Positions 61,624-64,000 of a stretch of 64,000 nt of DNA are shown here, piece after piece (position 1 is the stretch's first letter; each line of letters opens with the position of its first letter). A model generated the notes under the pieces. The model worked only from the letters and a program-made list of their open reading frames with translations. It had not been told where the DNA came from and searched no databases. Location: NCBI GenBank assembly GCA_017792405.1, contig CP051231.1, positions 2,378,150-2,442,149 of the forward strand, written 5' to 3'. The stretch is from Oceanicola sp. GTDB lineage: Bacteria; Pseudomonadota; Alphaproteobacteria; Rhodobacterales; Rhodobacteraceae. The position numbers and the translations under genes are program-made.

Positions 61624-63042
61624 CTATTCATATTTGAATATCGCGCCCGGGTTCAAAATTCCCAATGGATCCAATGACTTCTTGATGCTTCGCATCATCT
61701 CGATCCGCACAGGGTCACCCCAGCGCTGCAAGTCACCCGCCTTGGCCCGCCCCAGCCCATGCTCCGCGCTGAAAGAGCCCTCAAGTTCCGCAAGCAACTG
61801 ATTTATCACGTCTTTCAACTCATCCCCGCAGCCCGCCGGATAATCCGCCCGCCGCTTCCCCGCTGCCGGAAAAATGTTGTAATGCAGGTTCCCGTCGCCC
61901 ATGTGGCCAAAGCAGTTGATCCTGAAATCTCCTGCCTTTCCAATCGCTTCCCCCGCCCGCGCAATGAACTCCGGCACCGCGCTCAGGGGCAGCGAAATAT
62001 CGTTCGACAGGATCGACCCCACCTTCCGGTTCCCCTCCGGCAGGCTCTCCCGCATCGCCCACAGTTCCGCCCGCTGCCCCTCACTCGCGGCCACCACCCC
62101 GTCAGGCACCAGCCCCGCCTCGTAAGTCTCTGAAAACAGGGCCTCCATCAACGCACTCGCATCCTGCCCGGCGCTGCATCCCAGTTCGATCAGCACGCAC
62201 CAATCTGGCACCACGGCCCAAGGCAGGCGCACCTGCGGCATGTGTTCGGCCAAAAACCTCGGCCCCTGCCCCGCGATCAATTCGAAGGCCGAAAGTGCAG
62301 GCCCCGCAACGGTTTGCGCCCGCCCCAGCAGCCCCAGCGCCGCCGCCGGGCTCTCCACCTCCAGCACCGCCACCGCCACGCTCTCGGGGCGCGGAAACAG
62401 CCGCAGGCTCGCGGCGGTAATAACCCCTAACGTGCCCTCAGAGCCGATCAGCAGGTTGCGCAGGTCATAGCCGGTGTTGTCCTTCCGCAGTCGCTTCAGC
62501 CCGCGCATCACCCGCCCATCGGCGAGCACCGCCTCCACGCCAAGGCACAGCTCCCGCGCATTGCCGTAGCGCAGCACGTTCACCCCGCCCGCATTGGTGC
62601 CCAGAAGCCCGCCGATCCGGGCCGAGCCCTCACTGGCGAGCGAGAGCGGGAAGAGCCGCCCATGCTCCTCCGCAACCCCTTGAACATCAGCCAGAATCGC
62701 GCCCGCCTCCACGGTCATCACGCCCTCTTCGGGCCAGATGCCGCGCACCGCTTTCATCCGCTCGAGGCTCAGCACCAGCGGCACCGGCCCGTCGGGCGCC
62801 ACCTGCCCCCCGACCAGCCCCGTGCCGCCGCCGTAGGGCACCAAGCCCACGCGCAGCTCGCTGGCCAGCCGCAAGACAGAGGCGACTTCCTCCGCCGTGC
62901 CGGGGCAAATCACCGCCCCTGCCCGGCCCGTTAACCTGTCTCTCGGTTCTTCGAGGTATCTTTGCTCCACATCGCGAACGACGCCCTCAGGCAGAATTTC
63001 GCGAAAACGGTTAACAATCTCGGGGGTCGCATCATTCAGCAT
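61624..63042 (-). CDS. GlcD-type FAD-linked oxidoreductase
   Basis: The 472-residue flavoenzyme has the PCMH-type FAD domain (PYGGGTGLVGGQVAPDG near 71; IGGLLGTNAGGVNVLRYGN near 142; IGSEGTLGVITAASL near 205) and the C-terminal cap with FGHMGDGNLHYNIFP and FSAEHGLGRAK. The pattern fits D-2-hydroxyglutarate/D-lactate/glycolate dehydrogenases. The substrate cannot be fixed. No GlcE/GlcF subunits are visible, so a single-subunit enzyme is likely. It starts 30 bases from the MBL-fold gene end on the same strand. Confidence 0.92.
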   Translation of the reverse strand: MLNDATPEIVNRFREILPEGVVRDVEQRYLEEPRDRLTGRAGAVICPGTAEEVASVLRLASELRVGLVPYGGGTGLVGGQVAPDGPVPLVLSLERMKAVRGIWPEEGVMTVEAGAILADVQGVAEEHGRLFPLSLASEGSARIGGLLGTNAGGVNVLRYGNARELCLGVEAVLADGRVMRGLKRLRKDNTGYDLRNLLIGSEGTLGVITAASLRLFPRPESVAVAVLEVESPAAALGLLGRAQTVAGPALSAFELIAGQGPRFLAEHMPQVRLPWAVVPDWCVLIELGCSAGQDASALMEALFSETYEAGLVPDGVVAASEGQRAELWAMRESLPEGNRKVGSILSNDISLPLSAVPEFIARAGEAIGKAGDFRINCFGHMGDGNLHYNIFPAAGKRRADYPAGCGDELKDVINQLLAELEGSFSAEHGLGRAKAGDLQRWGDPVRIEMMRSIKKSLDPLGILNPGAIFKYE

Positions 63043-63072
63043 AGGGCCATTACGCACGGCCCGGCGCAAAAT

Positions 63073-63900
63073 TCAATCGAAGCCAGAGAGCACCGCAGGC
63101 TGGAGCACCACGATCGTTGGGCGTGACGGCAGATCGCGGAGCGACACGGTAAACGAACTGTCAACGCGCCGGTCGATCACGAACTCGCCCGCCATGCCCT
63201 CCAGAAACTGCTCCAGCGAGTAGCCTGAAAACCAGTGCATCGGCAGCACGATGGACGAACGCAAGCGGCTGACGATGCTCTGCATGGTGGCGATATCCAC
63301 CGTCATGCCGCCATCCACCGGCGCCATCACCACGTCGAGCCGCCCCAGCGCCGCGTATTGCTCGGCGTTCGGCTCGTGATGCAGGTGGCCGAGGTGTCCA
63401 ATGCACAGCCCCGCGACCTCGAAGATGAAGATAGAGTTGCCGTCCTCCTCCACCCCGCCAAAGCCTTGGCGAATGTCGGTCGGCACATTGCGGATCAGCA
63501 TTTCCCCGAGGTCGAGGTGATGGTCCGCCGGCCCCGCGCCATCGCCCCAGCCCTTCAGCACGTTTGGGATGCGCGGGTCGGGGTTTGGCGTCCAATGCGA
63601 GCTGTGCGCATGGTTCATCGTCGCCACATCCGGCACCAGATCTTCCGGCCCGAGGTAGCCGTTGTAATCGGTCGCCACCGCCAGCCCGCCCTCGGTCTGG
63701 ATCACGTAGACCGAGTGGTCGACATAGGTGATCCGCACCGCATCCTCGGCCACCGGCGCGGCCCACGAGGCCTTCTGCACATAGGCCATGCCGGGCGTCG
63801 CCTCGGCCAGAGCTATGCAATGCGATGGCCGCCTGTCCTGCGCGGCTACGGAGCTGGCAAATGCGATGAGCCCGGCAAGGGCGGTGAACGGTCTGAGCAT
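63073..63900 (-). CDS. exported MBL-fold metallo-hydrolase
   Basis: The 275-residue protein has a signal peptide (MLRPFTALAGLIAFASSVAA). The MBL motif is NHAHSSHWTPN near residue 96, with a HxHxxH arrangement, then LGHLHHEPNAEQY near 170 and LPMHWFSGYSLEQFL near 222. It resembles UlaG-like members (beta-lactamase superfamily domain). The location is the periplasm, but the substrate is unknown. It lies 30 bases upstream of the FAD oxidoreductase gene, so the two may share a transcript. The last 100 bases of the window (63901-64000) show no gene. Confidence 0.85.
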   Translation of the reverse strand: MLRPFTALAGLIAFASSVAAQDRRPSHCIALAEATPGMAYVQKASWAAPVAEDAVRITYVDHSVYVIQTEGGLAVATDYNGYLGPEDLVPDVATMNHAHSSHWTPNPDPRIPNVLKGWGDGAGPADHHLDLGEMLIRNVPTDIRQGFGGVEEDGNSIFIFEVAGLCIGHLGHLHHEPNAEQYAALGRLDVVMAPVDGGMTVDIATMQSIVSRLRSSIVLPMHWFSGYSLEQFLEGMAGEFVIDRRVDSSFTVSLRDLPSRPTIVVLQPAVLSGFD

Positions 63901-64000
63901 GGGCGGCGCCTCCTGCCGCTCACGCTACCGCAAAAACCGGCCCCGTCCCGCCCTGCACGAAAAGTTTACGCGCCCGCCTCGGTGCGCCCGCGCCGATCGC

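Overview
The window is chromosomal DNA of a high-GC alphaproteobacterium, most likely of the order Rhodobacterales (roseobacter group). The indications are a short prolyl-tRNA synthetase, an HdaA-like replication regulator beside ppk1-ppx, a PccR-type regulator beside pccB, a lolC/E-lolD pair, many GTGA/TGATG gene overlaps, and very GC-rich coding sequence. About 75 genes are supported. No rRNA, tRNA, CRISPR array, transposase or integrase was found.

Layout. 1-13.4 kb is mixed. It holds a YjhX-type toxin cut by the window edge, a low-GC zinc-ribbon protein, an orphan DUF4123 protein, a MATE pump, a NicO/DUF1007 metal-export pair, PPK2, a DUF2461 protein, a Phd-Doc toxin-antitoxin pair, parE, a low-GC RelA/SpoT-domain gene touching the parE stop, CsbD and small exported proteins. 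13.5-21.8 kb carries a YdcZ transporter, an acidic membrane-anchored protein, lolD-lolC/E, an unknown 406-aa protein, proS and a chemoreceptor. 21.9-31.3 kb runs AI-2E transporter - hdaA - ppk1 - ppx - small cytosolic protein, then a minus-strand group (EEP phosphatase, J-domain protein, GNAT, VOC).

31.4-44.0 kb is a propionyl-CoA assimilation region: methylmalonyl-CoA mutase, pccA, pccB and the regulator pccR, with palindromic TTTGCAAA sites before pccB and pccR. Several small membrane proteins and lipoproteins lie among the enzyme genes, including two tandem glycine-rich paralogs that each have their own intrinsic terminator. 44-64 kb holds lysC and ptsP, an O-methyltransferase, GNAT, flavin reductase, kynureninase, a SulP transporter, mtnP and apt (adenine salvage), two overlapping channel genes (TRIC and K+-channel type), LysE, an SDR-membrane fusion, an Hsp70-like protein, a GlcD-type FAD oxidoreductase and an exported MBL-fold protein.

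Non-coding structure is the least ordinary part. A ~140-bp two-hairpin repeat occurs at 11.0 and 60.0 kb. Tandem 11-bp TGCAT repeats stand upstream of genes at 12.6 and 61.5 kb. A palindromic GGTGGGCA element recurs, and an AT-rich core with G/C-run flanks occurs four times. The RelA/SpoT-domain gene is the strongest candidate for recent transfer. No complete, clearly new multi-gene system could be shown.
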